64,000 bases of DNA from Bacillota bacterium. GTDB lineage: Bacteria; Bacillota; UBA4882; UBA8346. Below, in pieces: positions 47,254-56,989 of this stretch. Position 1 is the stretch's first letter; every line of letters begins with the position of its first letter. The translations under genes were made by a program, and so were the position numbers. The notes under the pieces are model-generated. The model was given only the letters and a program-made list of their open reading frames with translations, made no database searches and was not told the DNA's origin. Location of the stretch: the NCBI GenBank assembly GCA_029776205.1, contig JAKOTQ010000015.1:1-64000 (forward strand), read 5' to 3'.

Positions 47254-48510
47254 TTATAATAAACGTGCCAAATCAGTATCCGGATGATTGCCGCAACGCC
47301 GGTAATCATCAAAATCAACCGGAAGACCGTATTTAACCCTCAGTTGATGCAAGCCTTTTGCCAAACGGACATAGTAGTCAAGGGACGGACTTTTCTGGTC
47401 TTTAAAATACGAACCGGGGCGCGGCACCCAGACAGAGAACACGACATTAACTCCATGGCTGATCAAATGCTCTGCCTCCTCCAAAGTCGACCGTAACGCC
47501 GCTTCCTCACTGGTAAACCCTTTAGGTTTAGCAGTTTCTACGCCACCGACAATACCTGTACCCACATAACCGCGTCCAAAGATGTCAACCGCTCTGATTA
47601 AACGGTTCTTCCACTCTCGGTAACCGACCCATTCCGCTTTTCCCGGACAGACCCATTCAAACAACTCCTCGTTCAATACTTCCAAGTCGGTAGTATAACT
47701 TCTTATCCCGGTCTCTTCATACAACCGTGCCAGCTGCTTTTCAGTGAACGCCGTAGCAACCAACTGGCTGGGGAACTTTTTGACTTTAAAGTTAGCGCCG
47801 ATCGCCTGCAGGATTTCGATGTAATAATCGACTTCCTGATCAAACGGTTCGGCCCCACGGGTATCGGATCCCGCCGTCAAACAAATCGTGGTGAACCTGC
47901 CAGGCTGTTTCAAAGCTTCCCGGACCGCTTCGAAGACATCCTGCGGATTCTGGCGTGTGGGAATTCCCAGTTCCGCCCGTTGCTGTTTTAAATGATTCAC
48001 AACATCACAGAAACGGCAACCCTTGTCATTAACCCAGAAGTGGCAAAAACCCGACGGAAAAACATTGATACGCTGAGGCCGGGCAGTAATGACATGGTTC
48101 ATTAAAGCTCCGGAACTGGTCTTTTTATCATAAAAATCCGGTTTTGTCCAGAAGTCAACCGTTTCCAAGACCTCACCCTGATCGGTCAGCACCAATTGGC
48201 CATCGACTACATCCACCAAATACGGATTGCGCTCCAGCGGTGTCGGGTCAACGACGATTGAGGACCCGTCGCGAAGTAACAGCGAATCCGGTACCGGTGT
48301 AAGTTGGGCATCCCGCGCGCCAAAAATATTGGGACTCCGGAGTTGATGCACCGAAGGATCAATCACATTTAAAGCATTTTGGGTATAATGAACCCCACGG
48401 CGTTGAACATCGATCTTCAAAATCACTAACGGAGGAACATCGGGATGTTCCCGAACTACCTCAGAGTAAGATAAGGGAATTTGATCTTCACGTTTTAATG
48501 CCATTGACAT
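47254..48510 (-). CDS. Radical-SAM-like protein with CX8CX2C motif, copy 1
   Basis: A 418-residue enzyme with a cluster-like motif CHFWVNDKGCRFC (Cys156, Cys165, Cys168), spaced CX8CX2C instead of the canonical CX3CX2C. A GSD motif (CLTAGSDTRGAEPFDQEVD) fits a SAM-binding strand. The N-terminal 145 residues are a conserved domain of unknown fold with DVQRRGVHYT and a VxPTPLExNPYxVD motif. It is flanked by SsuA, PNPOx and metK, so radical chemistry on an imported organosulfur compound is likely. The family is not one I recognise by name. Confidence 0.75.
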   Translation of the reverse strand: MSMALKREDQIPLSYSEVVREHPDVPPLVILKIDVQRRGVHYTQNALNVIDPSVHQLRSPNIFGARDAQLTPVPDSLLLRDGSSIVVDPTPLERNPYLVDVVDGQLVLTDQGEVLETVDFWTKPDFYDKKTSSGALMNHVITARPQRINVFPSGFCHFWVNDKGCRFCDVVNHLKQQRAELGIPTRQNPQDVFEAVREALKQPGRFTTICLTAGSDTRGAEPFDQEVDYYIEILQAIGANFKVKKFPSQLVATAFTEKQLARLYEETGIRSYTTDLEVLNEELFEWVCPGKAEWVGYREWKNRLIRAVDIFGRGYVGTGIVGGVETAKPKGFTSEEAALRSTLEEAEHLISHGVNVVFSVWVPRPGSYFKDQKSPSLDYYVRLAKGLHQLRVKYGLPVDFDDYRRCGNHPDTDLARLL

Positions 48511-48562
48511 TCAAAACACTCCTTCCTCTTGATTGGTGCTTTTTAGCAATTAAAAGTTAATA

Positions 48563-49546
48563 TTATTTGATTCCGATTGCCTGCAAATAACGAAGATCAA
48601 TAAAGGCATCAATATTGACTTTGTTTTTAATGATTTTATGAGCCCGCATAAATTCTTCAGTCTTTTTGAGTTCTTCAATATCGTCAGCATTGATCCCCGA
48701 CGAATAATCAAACTTAGCAAAGACTTTCAGCGTTTGTTTCGGGGTCAGCTTGATCTCATCCGCGACTAATTCCGCAGCTTGTTCCGGATTGGCTTTAATG
48801 AATTCATACCCCCGTTGATAAGCTCTTAAAAAAGCGTTAACCAAAGCCCGATTTTTAACTGCAAATTTATTAGAAGCGATGATCACCAATAACCCTTTCT
48901 TAATATTGGTTCCATCAGCCAAGACCCGTATAGTACCACTCTCTTCCAATTTGGTGATATGGGGTTCCCAAACCGCCCCGGCTTCAATATCACCGGTATT
49001 CAGAACAGTTCCGATATCCGCAACCGGCAGATTGATCAATTGAACATCCTCAAGTGTGAGTCCGCTGTTTTGAAGTACCAGCGCCAAGAGATGGTGGGCA
49101 TAAGAACCTTTAGTAACCGCTACCCGCTTCCCTTTTAAATCCTTCGCCGATTTAATGGTTGCGTTTTTCCGGACGATCACTGCTAACGCTTTCGGACCGC
49201 TGGATGCAAGACCAATGATGCGGAGATCTTGACCGGAAGCCCTAGCGATGATCGCCGGGGTGTCTCCCATCAAACCAATATCCACTTGCCCGGCGGCAAA
49301 CGCCTCATTGATGGGCGGCCCTGCCAGAAAAGAGATCCATTTAACGTTAACCTTTTCTTTTTTTAACTCCGCTTCCAGCCAACCTTGCTTCTTCGCAATG
49401 AAGATCGGCGCATAATGGGGTCCTGGTTGGGTCGCAATCCGGATCTCCTTGGCGACGGTGCCATGGCTTTCCTTACCGTAACTTCCTATTGCTAAAACCA
49501 GCACAATCAGTGCGGTTAGGAAGGTTAAATTAATGATCTTTTTCAT
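48563..49546 (-). CDS. SsuA-like substrate-binding protein (unpaired copy)
   Basis: A 328-residue protein with signal peptide (MKKIINLTFLTALIVLVLAI, cleavage near SYGKES) and the same fold as the one at 45729: KEIRIATQPGPHYAPIFIAKKQGWLE and KGKRVAVTKGSYAHHLL. It has no permease or ATPase of its own next to it, so it probably feeds the set 1 channel. It lies 58 bases after a radical-SAM gene, with a PNPOx scar between. Confidence 0.9.
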   Translation of the reverse strand: MKKIINLTFLTALIVLVLAIGSYGKESHGTVAKEIRIATQPGPHYAPIFIAKKQGWLEAELKKEKVNVKWISFLAGPPINEAFAAGQVDIGLMGDTPAIIARASGQDLRIIGLASSGPKALAVIVRKNATIKSAKDLKGKRVAVTKGSYAHHLLALVLQNSGLTLEDVQLINLPVADIGTVLNTGDIEAGAVWEPHITKLEESGTIRVLADGTNIKKGLLVIIASNKFAVKNRALVNAFLRAYQRGYEFIKANPEQAAELVADEIKLTPKQTLKVFAKFDYSSGINADDIEELKKTEEFMRAHKIIKNKVNIDAFIDLRYLQAIGIK

Positions 49547-49568
49547 CATTTTTACCTCGCTTTTTTAG

Positions 49569-49598
49569 TCATTTTGTCAATTGATCCAAATGTAAGAA
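49569..49598 (-). pseudogene. 3' scar of a deleted PNPOx-like gene
   Basis: Directly after the radical-SAM stop, ten codons read FLHLDQLTK and a stop. They match the last codons FLHLDRLAK and stop of the intact PNPOx gene at 46735. No other part of the gene is present. The scar shows that this unit once was rSAM-PNPOx-SsuA, like the one to the left. Confidence 0.7.
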
Positions 49599-49603
49599 AG
49601 AAA

Positions 49604-50866
49604 TCATAACAACCGTGATAAATCGGTATCGGGATGATTGCCGCAACGCCGGTAATCATCAAAATCAATCGGCAGACCGTATTTAACCCGCAGTTGATGC
49701 AATCCTTTTGCCAAACGGACAAAATAGTCAAGGGACGGGTTCTTTTGATCGCGAAAATAGGATCCGGGGCGTGGCACCCAGACGATAAAAGCAACATTCA
49801 CTCCCTGACTGATCAAATCCTCAGCCTCAGTCAAAGTAGATTGCAGAGCTGCTTCTTCACTGGTAAACCCTTTGGGTTTAGCGGTCTCTACCCCGCCGAC
49901 AATACCGGTACTAACATTACCGCGTCCGAAGATATCAACCGCTCTGATTAAACGGTTCTTCCATTCGCGGTAACCGATCCATTCGGCTTTTCCAGGGCAA
50001 ATCCAATTAAACAGCTCCTCGTGCAACACTTCCAAATCAGCGGTGTAACTGGTTAATCCAGTCTCCTCATACAACCGTGTCAGCTGTTTCTCAGTAAACG
50101 CCGAGGCAATTAACTGACTGGGGAACTTTTTAACTTTAAAATTGGCGCCAATCGCCTGCAAGATTTCGATGTAAAAATCAACTTCCTGATCGAACGGCTC
50201 TGCTCCGCGGGTATCGGAACCTGATGTCAGGCAAACTCCAGTGAACCGGCCTGGTTGCTTTAAGGCTTCCCGGACCGTCTCAAAGACGTCCTGCGGATTC
50301 AGTTTTGCAGGAATCCCCAATTCTGCGCGTTGCTGTTTAAAATGGTTGACGATATCGCAGTAACGACAACCTTTGTCATTGGCCCAGAAGTGGCAAAAAC
50401 CTGATTGAAAGATATTCAGACGCTGGGGTCTGGCGCTGACAATATGGCTCATTAAAACTCCGGAACTGGTTCGCTTATCATAAAAGTCCGGTTTGGGCCA
50501 ATATTCAACTGTCTCCAGGATTTCACCCCGATCGGTCAGCACCAATTGCCCATCAATTACATCAACGATATACGGATTTTGCTCCAACGGTGTTGGATCA
50601 ACGATGATCGAGGTACCATCTGGAAGTAACAAGGACTCTGGTACCGGCTTGATTTGAGCATCCCGCGAACCAAAAATATATGGACTTCTAAGCTGATGCA
50701 CCGATTCATCGACAACACTTAAGGCATTCTTGGTATAATGGACCCCACGGCGTTGAACATCCATCTTCAAAATGACTAATGGAGAAACATCGGGATGTTC
50801 CCGAACCACCTCAAAATAGGATAGGTTTTTTTGATTTTCATTTTCTTTCTGAAGTGCTAAGGCCAT
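49604..50866 (-). CDS. Radical-SAM-like protein with CX8CX2C motif, copy 2
   Basis: A 420-residue protein very similar over its whole length to the one at 47254. The motif is CHFWANDKGCRYC (Cys158, Cys167, Cys170), with CLTSGSDTRGAEPFD and an end of DYRRCGNHPDTDLSRLL. GAGGAG precedes the ATG. It follows metK by 161 bases and is preceded by the leader element B, so its expression is probably attenuated. It is the upstream half of a duplicated rSAM-SsuA unit. Confidence 0.75.
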   Translation of the reverse strand: MALALQKENENQKNLSYFEVVREHPDVSPLVILKMDVQRRGVHYTKNALSVVDESVHQLRSPYIFGSRDAQIKPVPESLLLPDGTSIIVDPTPLEQNPYIVDVIDGQLVLTDRGEILETVEYWPKPDFYDKRTSSGVLMSHIVSARPQRLNIFQSGFCHFWANDKGCRYCDIVNHFKQQRAELGIPAKLNPQDVFETVREALKQPGRFTGVCLTSGSDTRGAEPFDQEVDFYIEILQAIGANFKVKKFPSQLIASAFTEKQLTRLYEETGLTSYTADLEVLHEELFNWICPGKAEWIGYREWKNRLIRAVDIFGRGNVSTGIVGGVETAKPKGFTSEEAALQSTLTEAEDLISQGVNVAFIVWVPRPGSYFRDQKNPSLDYFVRLAKGLHQLRVKYGLPIDFDDYRRCGNHPDTDLSRLL

Positions 50867-50936
50867 TAATAAACACTCCTCACTGTTTTAGCGACGCTTT
50901 AGTTTTGAAAAAACTTAAGTTCTTCGCCATTTGAAC

Positions 50937-50996
50937 AAAAAAAGCTAAGCGGTTCTGTACTAGAATCCGACTTAGCCTCCGGTTTTTTCGGTCAAC
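50937..50996 (-). ncRNA. Conserved leader element B before the radical-SAM gene
   Basis: On the minus strand: GTTGACC, a small hairpin CCGAAAAAACCGG, then GGAGGCTAAGTC, and a terminator hairpin (GCTAAG ... CTTAGC) ending in TTTTTTTG. It sits in the 161-base gap after metK. Elements A and C share all parts. It is an attenuator candidate; I recognise no known riboswitch. Confidence 0.7.
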
Positions 50997-51027
50997 TAAA
51001 TACGCTATTTTCAACTTTGGTTCATCT

Positions 51028-52236
51028 TTACCCGTTAACCACTTTCTTCGTTACCAATTTCAAGAGTTTTTCAACCTGATCCGTCTGCTCCCACGGCAGA
51101 TCCAAATCCGTCCTGCCAAAATGCCCGTAGGCTGCAACCTGGCGATAAATCGGACGTTGTAATTGCAAGTTTTCAATAATCGCCGCCGGACGAAGGTCAA
51201 ACACTTTCTGAATGAGCTCGCTCAGTTCGACATTGGTATACTCACTGGTCCCAAAGGCATCGACAAAGACCGAAACCGGCCGCGCCACACCGATGGCATA
51301 AGCGATTTGAATTTCTAAACGTTTTGCTAGTCCAGCAGCAACAACATTTTTGGCCACATACCGGGCTGCATAGGCTGCCGAACGATCCACCTTGGTCGGA
51401 TCTTTGCCGGAAAAAGCGCCGCCACCATGCCGCGCAAAACCGCCGTATGTATCCACAATAATTTTCCGCCCGGTCAATCCGGCATCACCTTTAGGACCGC
51501 CAACCACAAAGCGTCCGGTGGGATTCACCAAAATTCGTGTCTTTTTATCCAAAAATCGTACCGGGATCGTTTGGTGAATCACCTGCTCGGTTAGATCCTG
51601 TGTTAACTGTTCCACGTCAACATCGGGATCATGTTGTGCCGAGAGGACGACTGTATCAACCCGTACCGGTTCCAACCCGTCATACTCGACAGTAACCTGA
51701 GTCTTCCCGTCGGGACGCAGGTATGGTAACTGACCGTTTTTGCGTACCGCCGCCAGTTCCCGCGCCAATCGATGGGCTAAAGCGATGGGGGTCGGTAAAA
51801 ACTCCGGTGTTTCATCAGTTGCATATCCAAAGACCATTCCCTGATCACCTGCGCCAACTTCATCCCAACGATCCGCATGACTACTCAGCCGGTTCTCTAA
51901 CGCTTGGTTGACCCCCTGAGCGATATCCGGCGACTGTTGATCGAGAGATACTAAAACGAGACTATTCTCGGCATCCATCCCATATTCAGCCTTGGTATAA
52001 CCAACCTCAGCCACAGTATTGCGAACAACTCTAACCAGATCAACATTGGCCTTCGTGGTAACCTCCCCCGTTAACAGGACGAGCCCAGTCGAGACATTCG
52101 TTTCACACGCTACCCGCGCCAAAGGATCTTGTTGGAGAATCGCATCTAACACGCTGTCAGAAATTTGGTCGGCTAATTTATCCGGATGCCCTTCGGTAAC
52201 CGACTCCGAAGTAAAAAAAGAGTGTTGTTTTCCCAT
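51028..52236 (-). CDS. metK: S-adenosylmethionine synthase
   Basis: A 402-residue enzyme that makes SAM from methionine and ATP. Conserved blocks are [32 protein letters not shown], and [19 protein letters not shown]. The K and H residues of the active site are in GHPDK. It is notable for its position inside a radical-SAM gene block, which suggests dedicated SAM supply. Leader element A with a strong promoter lies upstream, and no S-box is found there. Length is normal. Confidence 0.95.
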   Translation of the reverse strand: MGKQHSFFTSESVTEGHPDKLADQISDSVLDAILQQDPLARVACETNVSTGLVLLTGEVTTKANVDLVRVVRNTVAEVGYTKAEYGMDAENSLVLVSLDQQSPDIAQGVNQALENRLSSHADRWDEVGAGDQGMVFGYATDETPEFLPTPIALAHRLARELAAVRKNGQLPYLRPDGKTQVTVEYDGLEPVRVDTVVLSAQHDPDVDVEQLTQDLTEQVIHQTIPVRFLDKKTRILVNPTGRFVVGGPKGDAGLTGRKIIVDTYGGFARHGGGAFSGKDPTKVDRSAAYAARYVAKNVVAAGLAKRLEIQIAYAIGVARPVSVFVDAFGTSEYTNVELSELIQKVFDLRPAAIIENLQLQRPIYRQVAAYGHFGRTDLDLPWEQTDQVEKLLKLVTKKVVNG

Positions 52237-52284
52237 AGATAATTCCTCCTATATTTGAATTTACTGAAGTGATTTAAGCCAAAT

Positions 52285-52347
52285 AAAAAAGGCTGAGTCA
52301 TTCTTGATATAAGAATGAACCTCAGCCTCCGGACTTTCCGGTCAACC
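52285..52347 (-). ncRNA. Conserved leader element A of metK
   Basis: On the minus strand: GGTTGACC, hairpin CCGGAAAGTCCGG, then GGAGGCTGAG, and a terminator stem GGCTGAG/CTCAGCC extended by TCATTCTT/AAGAATGA, ending TTTTTT. It begins about 67 bases after the -10 and ends about 50 before metK. It matches elements B and C in order and sequence. Confidence 0.75.
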
Positions 52348-52413
52348 GCATTTGTTATTAGAATATGCAACTACCCAAAAATTATTGCCTAGTAATTCTA
52401 TCGGATTAATTGT

Positions 52414-52442
52414 ATTATAAATAACCAGTTGCTGACTGTCAA
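52414..52442 (-). promoter_or_regulatory. Promoter of metK leader transcript
   Basis: TTGACA and TATAAT are spaced by 17 bases on the minus strand. Just after the -10 is an operator-like stretch with ATAGAATTACT that resembles the putative Rrf2 sites. Confidence 0.8.
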
Positions 52443-52472
52443 TATCAAATTTGATAATTCTCAATAATGTTC

Positions 52473-53723
52473 TCAGATCCTTGCCAGGTCTGAATCCGGA
52501 TGATTACCACACCGGCGGTAGTCATCATGATCAATTGAAAGCTGATATTTTTGGCGTAACTCCTGCAGTCCTAATGCCAAACGGACATAATATTCCAGCG
52601 AAGCATTCTTCTGCCCCCGCAGATAGGAACCTGGACGCGGCACCCATACCGTATAAACGGTACTCACACCTTGACTTGCCAGATCTTCCGCTTCAGCCAG
52701 TACCGCCTGCAATGCCGCATCTTCATCATTAAAACCGTAGGGTTTAGCCAATTCCACCCCGGCTACAATACAGGTATTAACACGACCGCGGCCGAAAATA
52801 TCGACAGCACGAACCATTCTCCGTTTCCATTCCTGATAACCCACCCATCGGGCTTTACCAGGACAGATCCACTCAAATAAACGTTCATTTAACACCTCAA
52901 TATCCGGCGTATAACTCAAAAGCCCGGTTTCACGATAGATCCGTTCCAACTGTTTTTCTGTGAACGCAGTCGCAATCAATTGACTTGGAAACTTCGGCGT
53001 TGCAAAGTTCTCTCCGACGGCTTTGAGAATTTCAATGTAATAATCCACTTCGGCATCAAAATCCTCAGCCCCATGGAAATCAGAGCCCGAAGTCAGACAA
53101 ATCGCTGTAAAGCGCCCCGGTTCTTTTAAGGCTTCTCTGATCGTCTCCGCCACATCCTGTGGTTTTAAACGCGGTGGCAGATTTAGCTCCGACTTTTGTT
53201 GTTTTAAATTATTGACAATATCACAGAACAGACAACCTTGATTGTCAGTCCAAAAATGACAATAGCGGCTGGGCATCAGATAAATCCGCTGCGGGCGGGC
53301 ACTGGCAACATGGCTCATCGGAATCCCGCTACTGGTAGTTAAATTGTAATAATCCGGTTTTGTCCAGTATTCAACCTCCTCCAGTTCAACACCACCATCC
53401 ATCACAACCAACCGGCCGTCTCGGAAATCAACGATATATGGATTTTGCTCCAACGGTGTCGGACTGGTAATTACGGAAGTCCCATCCCTCAATATCAATG
53501 CTTCGGGACGCTGCGTTAAAATACCATCACGCGTACCGAAAATATGAGTGCCGCCCAACTGGTGGATCACCGGATCAACTTTGCTTAAAGCTTGTTTGGT
53601 ATAATAAACTCCCCGGCGTTGAAGATCGGTTTTAAGCAAAAGTAGGCGGGGAAATTGGGGATACTTGGCGGCAACCTCTTCAAAACTCAATTCGGTTGCC
53701 TTTGGTTTTGGTACAATCGACAT
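52473..53723 (-). CDS. Radical-SAM-like protein with CX8CX2C motif, copy 3
   Basis: A 416-residue protein, more distant from copies 1 and 2 than these are from each other. The motif is CHFWTDNQGCLFC with the same CX8CX2C spacing, at almost the same residue numbers (Cys155, Cys164, Cys167 from the second Met). CLTSGSDFHGAED is also present. It follows a PNPOx gene and the second SsuABC set and is the last gene of that operon. The ATG at 53723 is favoured over one at 53726 only slightly. Confidence 0.75.
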   Translation of the reverse strand: MSIVPKPKATELSFEEVAAKYPQFPRLLLLKTDLQRRGVYYTKQALSKVDPVIHQLGGTHIFGTRDGILTQRPEALILRDGTSVITSPTPLEQNPYIVDFRDGRLVVMDGGVELEEVEYWTKPDYYNLTTSSGIPMSHVASARPQRIYLMPSRYCHFWTDNQGCLFCDIVNNLKQQKSELNLPPRLKPQDVAETIREALKEPGRFTAICLTSGSDFHGAEDFDAEVDYYIEILKAVGENFATPKFPSQLIATAFTEKQLERIYRETGLLSYTPDIEVLNERLFEWICPGKARWVGYQEWKRRMVRAVDIFGRGRVNTCIVAGVELAKPYGFNDEDAALQAVLAEAEDLASQGVSTVYTVWVPRPGSYLRGQKNASLEYYVRLALGLQELRQKYQLSIDHDDYRRCGNHPDSDLARI

Positions 53724-53744
53724 CATCCATCCATCCTTCTGTAC

Positions 53745-54209
53745 TTATTTTGCCAGACGATCCAAATGCTTAAAATACGGATGTCTGATCTCTTCTTCCC
53801 GACTTCGGATATTAAAACGTTGATCAATCACTTCTACAGGCTCGATCACCCATACTGCAGCCAGGTCCACATCACCAAGCTGCTCACGAATCTTGACATA
53901 ATAATCACGGAATAATAAGCCGCTGACGATGGATTTAACCGGTTTTCCTTTAATCTGATAACTTTCGCCACCGGTTCCGATAAGCGCTACTGCGACCGGA
54001 CGATTAAACCAAATACTGTGGACCATGTTTTTATTGGTTTGCGACGATTCAAGTAATTCGAAATAAATTAACTGATTAGATTCATTCAGTTGCAACGATT
54101 CTTTGACGACAACATGCGGCATCCCCTTAGCATCAGTCGTTGCGAGTACTTTTACTGTATCTTTTTTGGCAAACAGTTCAACCAATTCTTTTGAAAATAT
54201 AATACTCAT
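53745..54209 (-). CDS. PNPOx-like flavin split-barrel protein, copy 2
   Basis: A 154-residue paralogue of the protein at 46735, with DTVKVLATTDAKGMPHVVVKES, YFELLESSQTNKNMV, ESYQIKGKPVKSIVSG and an end of YFKHLDRLAK. GGAGGTAACG precedes the ATG at 54209; an upstream start would add ten unmatched residues. It lies 21 bases upstream of the radical-SAM copy 3 gene. It is the second example of this gene pair. Confidence 0.85.
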   Translation of the reverse strand: MSIIFSKELVELFAKKDTVKVLATTDAKGMPHVVVKESLQLNESNQLIYFELLESSQTNKNMVHSIWFNRPVAVALIGTGGESYQIKGKPVKSIVSGLLFRDYYVKIREQLGDVDLAAVWVIEPVEVIDQRFNIRSREEEIRHPYFKHLDRLAK

Positions 54210-54242
54210 CGTTACCTCCAACAGATCTTTTGAACTCAAAAT

Positions 54243-55124
54243 CTATGATTTCATTCCCCATCGGGTAATCGTCTTGTCTTCAATGAGTTTGAAAAGGCCG
54301 TTCTCTACAAAGATCCCGATCACAATCACGACAAACAGTCCGGCGAAAACCGAGGCAATCTCCAGTTGATTCTTCTTTTCAAAGATGAACCAGCCTAAAC
54401 CCCCAGATCCCGAATTAACACCAAATACCAATTCTGAGGCGATTAATGTCCGCCACGCAAATGCCCAACCAACCTTTAGTCCCGTCAAAATCTGAGGAAA
54501 AGCTGCCGGAACCAAAATATTCCAGATAAACCCCAGTCCGGTCAGACCATAGTTTTGGCCAACCATTCTCAGGGTATTGCTAACACCGGTAAATCCGGAA
54601 TAAACATTAAGAGCAATCGGCCAGGTCACGGCATGGATCAAAACGAATATAATACTAGGCAGACCCAATCCAAACCAGAGCAACGCCAACGGTAATAAGG
54701 CAATCGCCGGTAATGGATTGAACATGGCCGTCAATGTTTCTAACAGATCAGTACCCAACCGGTTCCTAATCGCCAAAATCGTCAAAACCGTTGCTACCAC
54801 GATTCCACCACCATAACCCAGCAGCAATACTCGAAGTGAGGTATCGATCTTCGCCAATAACTCCCCACTCAGAAACATCTGCGACAGCGCCACTAACATA
54901 TCGAAAAATGTCGGTAACATTAAGGGGTTGTCTAACCGCGTTGCATACACCTGCCAAATTGTTGCCAGCACTATAAGAATCAACAGTTTTCGAACAGCTC
55001 CGCTATCCCATAGTTTCTCCCAGAGTGAAAGAGAGCGTTGCAGGTTACCAATCTCCACAGGCGCCACAACTTCCCGTTCATATTCCGCGCGTAATTCTGT
55101 CAATGCAAGGTTTTTTCCACCCAT
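54243..55124 (-). CDS. ABC transporter permease, SsuC/TauC-type (set 2)
   Basis: A 293-residue inner-membrane protein with a 40-residue N-terminal extension, six hydrophobic segments and the loop GQNYGLTGLGFIWNILVPAAFPQ. GGAGGAAATA precedes the ATG. It lies 17 bases after the ATPase gene and 4 bases before PNPOx copy 2, in one operon. It is not closely related to the set 1 permease. Confidence 0.9.
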   Translation of the reverse strand: MGGKNLALTELRAEYEREVVAPVEIGNLQRSLSLWEKLWDSGAVRKLLILIVLATIWQVYATRLDNPLMLPTFFDMLVALSQMFLSGELLAKIDTSLRVLLLGYGGGIVVATVLTILAIRNRLGTDLLETLTAMFNPLPAIALLPLALLWFGLGLPSIIFVLIHAVTWPIALNVYSGFTGVSNTLRMVGQNYGLTGLGFIWNILVPAAFPQILTGLKVGWAFAWRTLIASELVFGVNSGSGGLGWFIFEKKNQLEIASVFAGLFVVIVIGIFVENGLFKLIEDKTITRWGMKS

Positions 55125-55141
55125 TATTTCCTCCGCTGACT

Positions 55142-55948
55142 TTAGATTACATATTCGATTTGGTCCTTAAACAAAATTCGGTGAATCCGGTCACGTAACT
55201 CCTTAAACTCCTGCTGTCCGGGGTCGTCCAACCGATCCCAGTCAATGTTCAGTTCAGCTTTGACTTGACCCGGATGGGGTGATAACAACACAATCCGCGT
55301 CCCCAACAAGATGGCTTCCTCAATCGAATGGGTCACAAAAACCAGAGTAAAATGAGAGCCGCTCCACAGTTCCAATAACTCTTCCTGCATCTTCTGGCGG
55401 GTCAACGCATCCAAGGCCGCAAACGGTTCATCCATTAAGATAACTTTCGATTGCAGGGCGAGGCACCGGGCGATCGCCACCCGTTGCTTCATCCCGCCTG
55501 ACAACGTGTGGGGATAAGAGTGAGCAAATTTGATCAAATTAACTTTTTCCAAATAATACTCAGCCTGATCCTTTGCCTCATGTAGCGGCATTCTCCGGCC
55601 GGCCGTTAAGGCAAAGACCACATTCTCCAATACCGTTTTCCAGGGAAGTAACTGCTCAAACTCTTGAAAAACCATCCCCCGATCCGGCCCTGGTTTAACG
55701 ATCTCCCGGCCTTCAAGGCGAATCACTCCTTCCGTTGGTTGTAGATAACCTCCGATTGCTTTGAGTAAAGTCGACTTGCCACAACCGGAGGGGCCTAATA
55801 AGATCAGCCGTTCGGATTGATATACCTGAAAATTCACACGGTAAGTCGCAGTCACCAAATACTCTTTGGTTTTATATTGCAAAGTAACGTTTTGAACATC
55901 TAAAAAAGACTCGGAGATGGGTGTATTTTGGGCGGGCACTATCCTCAA
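55142..55948 (-). CDS. ABC transporter ATPase, SsuB/TauB-type (set 2)
   Basis: A 268-residue ATPase with Walker A GPSGCGKST, signature LSGGMKQR, Walker B VILMDEPFAALDALT and H-loop VTHS. The TTG at 55948 overlaps the stop of the binding-protein gene; a GTG at 55939 with GAGG upstream is an alternative start. It drives import through the adjacent permease. Confidence 0.92.
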   Translation of the reverse strand: MRIVPAQNTPISESFLDVQNVTLQYKTKEYLVTATYRVNFQVYQSERLILLGPSGCGKSTLLKAIGGYLQPTEGVIRLEGREIVKPGPDRGMVFQEFEQLLPWKTVLENVVFALTAGRRMPLHEAKDQAEYYLEKVNLIKFAHSYPHTLSGGMKQRVAIARCLALQSKVILMDEPFAALDALTRQKMQEELLELWSGSHFTLVFVTHSIEEAILLGTRIVLLSPHPGQVKAELNIDWDRLDDPGQQEFKELRDRIHRILFKDQIEYVI

Positions 55949-56946
55949 CTCCCCTTTTTGTGATGAATATCAGGGAAAAATAACTCTTTCCAGTTTGCTG
56001 GTTTGGTTTTAATCGAACCAATCTGATATAAGAAATCACTGAATTTAGTGATCCGTAATGGCGCTGAATCATAATCAATCTGCGGATTATTTAACTGGGC
56101 CAGGATTTCACTGACTGATTCATTACTTTTCGAGACCTTAATATATAACTCCGCAGCTTCACGTTTGTTATTTTTAATCCAGGCGATCGCTTCATCGATC
56201 GATTGCAAGACAACTTTGTTGAGTTTTGGATTATTATCATAAAACTTCTTGGTTGTTGAAAGAACATTCATCGTATGGGGTCCACCAAGGATTTCATAAG
56301 AATCGATAATCTTTCGTACTTTGGAGTTATCCAGCTCCCGAAAGCTAAAAGGCGGGGTCGCAAAGTGCGCGGTCACTTCCGACTTACCGGATAACAAAGC
56401 AACCAGTGCATCCGGATGCTTCAATGAAACCGTAAGCGAGTCCAGCTTAGTAAAATTCTCATTACCAAATTCCTGCGCTGCTGCCATCTGCAGGATAACC
56501 GCCTGAATTGAAACTTTAACTGCCGGAACAGCAATTCGGTCTTTCTCAGTAAAATCTCTAATTGATTTCACTTCCGGGTTAATCGTATTTAAATAGATCG
56601 GCGTATGATCTAAAGCTGCCAATGCTTTAACAGCGCCTTTGGATTTATCCCAAAGGATGATAAATGGTGCCACACCACCTGAAATGTAATCAACACTTCC
56701 TGAAAGTAAGGCATCATTGGCCGAAGCACCACTGCCTAAAGTCACCCACGAGGTCTTCACCATTCCTAAGTTAGCCCCTTTGGCGTTCTTCTCAATTAAT
56801 CGTTTTTCTTCCACAACAATCAATGGCAAATATGCCAAACCGTATTGCTTGGCAATCCGGATCTCCTTCACCTCCGCTGCGCTAGTGGTAAAAAGCCCGG
56901 TAGTAAAAACAACGACCATTAAGAAAGCTAATAGTGTCTTTTTCAT
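55945..56946 (-). CDS. NitT/TauT-family substrate-binding protein (set 2)
   Basis: A 333-residue secreted binding protein: signal peptide residues 1-24 (cleavage near TSAAEV), then KEIRIAKQYGLAYLPLIV and a GSGASANDALLSGSVDYISGG ligand loop. It is only distantly related to the two SsuA-like proteins to the left and so probably binds a different compound. AGGAGG lies upstream. It is the first coding gene after leader element C. Confidence 0.88.
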   Translation of the reverse strand: MKKTLLAFLMVVVFTTGLFTTSAAEVKEIRIAKQYGLAYLPLIVVEEKRLIEKNAKGANLGMVKTSWVTLGSGASANDALLSGSVDYISGGVAPFIILWDKSKGAVKALAALDHTPIYLNTINPEVKSIRDFTEKDRIAVPAVKVSIQAVILQMAAAQEFGNENFTKLDSLTVSLKHPDALVALLSGKSEVTAHFATPPFSFRELDNSKVRKIIDSYEILGGPHTMNVLSTTKKFYDNNPKLNKVVLQSIDEAIAWIKNNKREAAELYIKVSKSNESVSEILAQLNNPQIDYDSAPLRITKFSDFLYQIGSIKTKPANWKELFFPDIHHKKGS

Positions 56947-56989
56947 AACTACTCCTCCTATTTTTAAGTTCTAACTCAAATGAATCATT

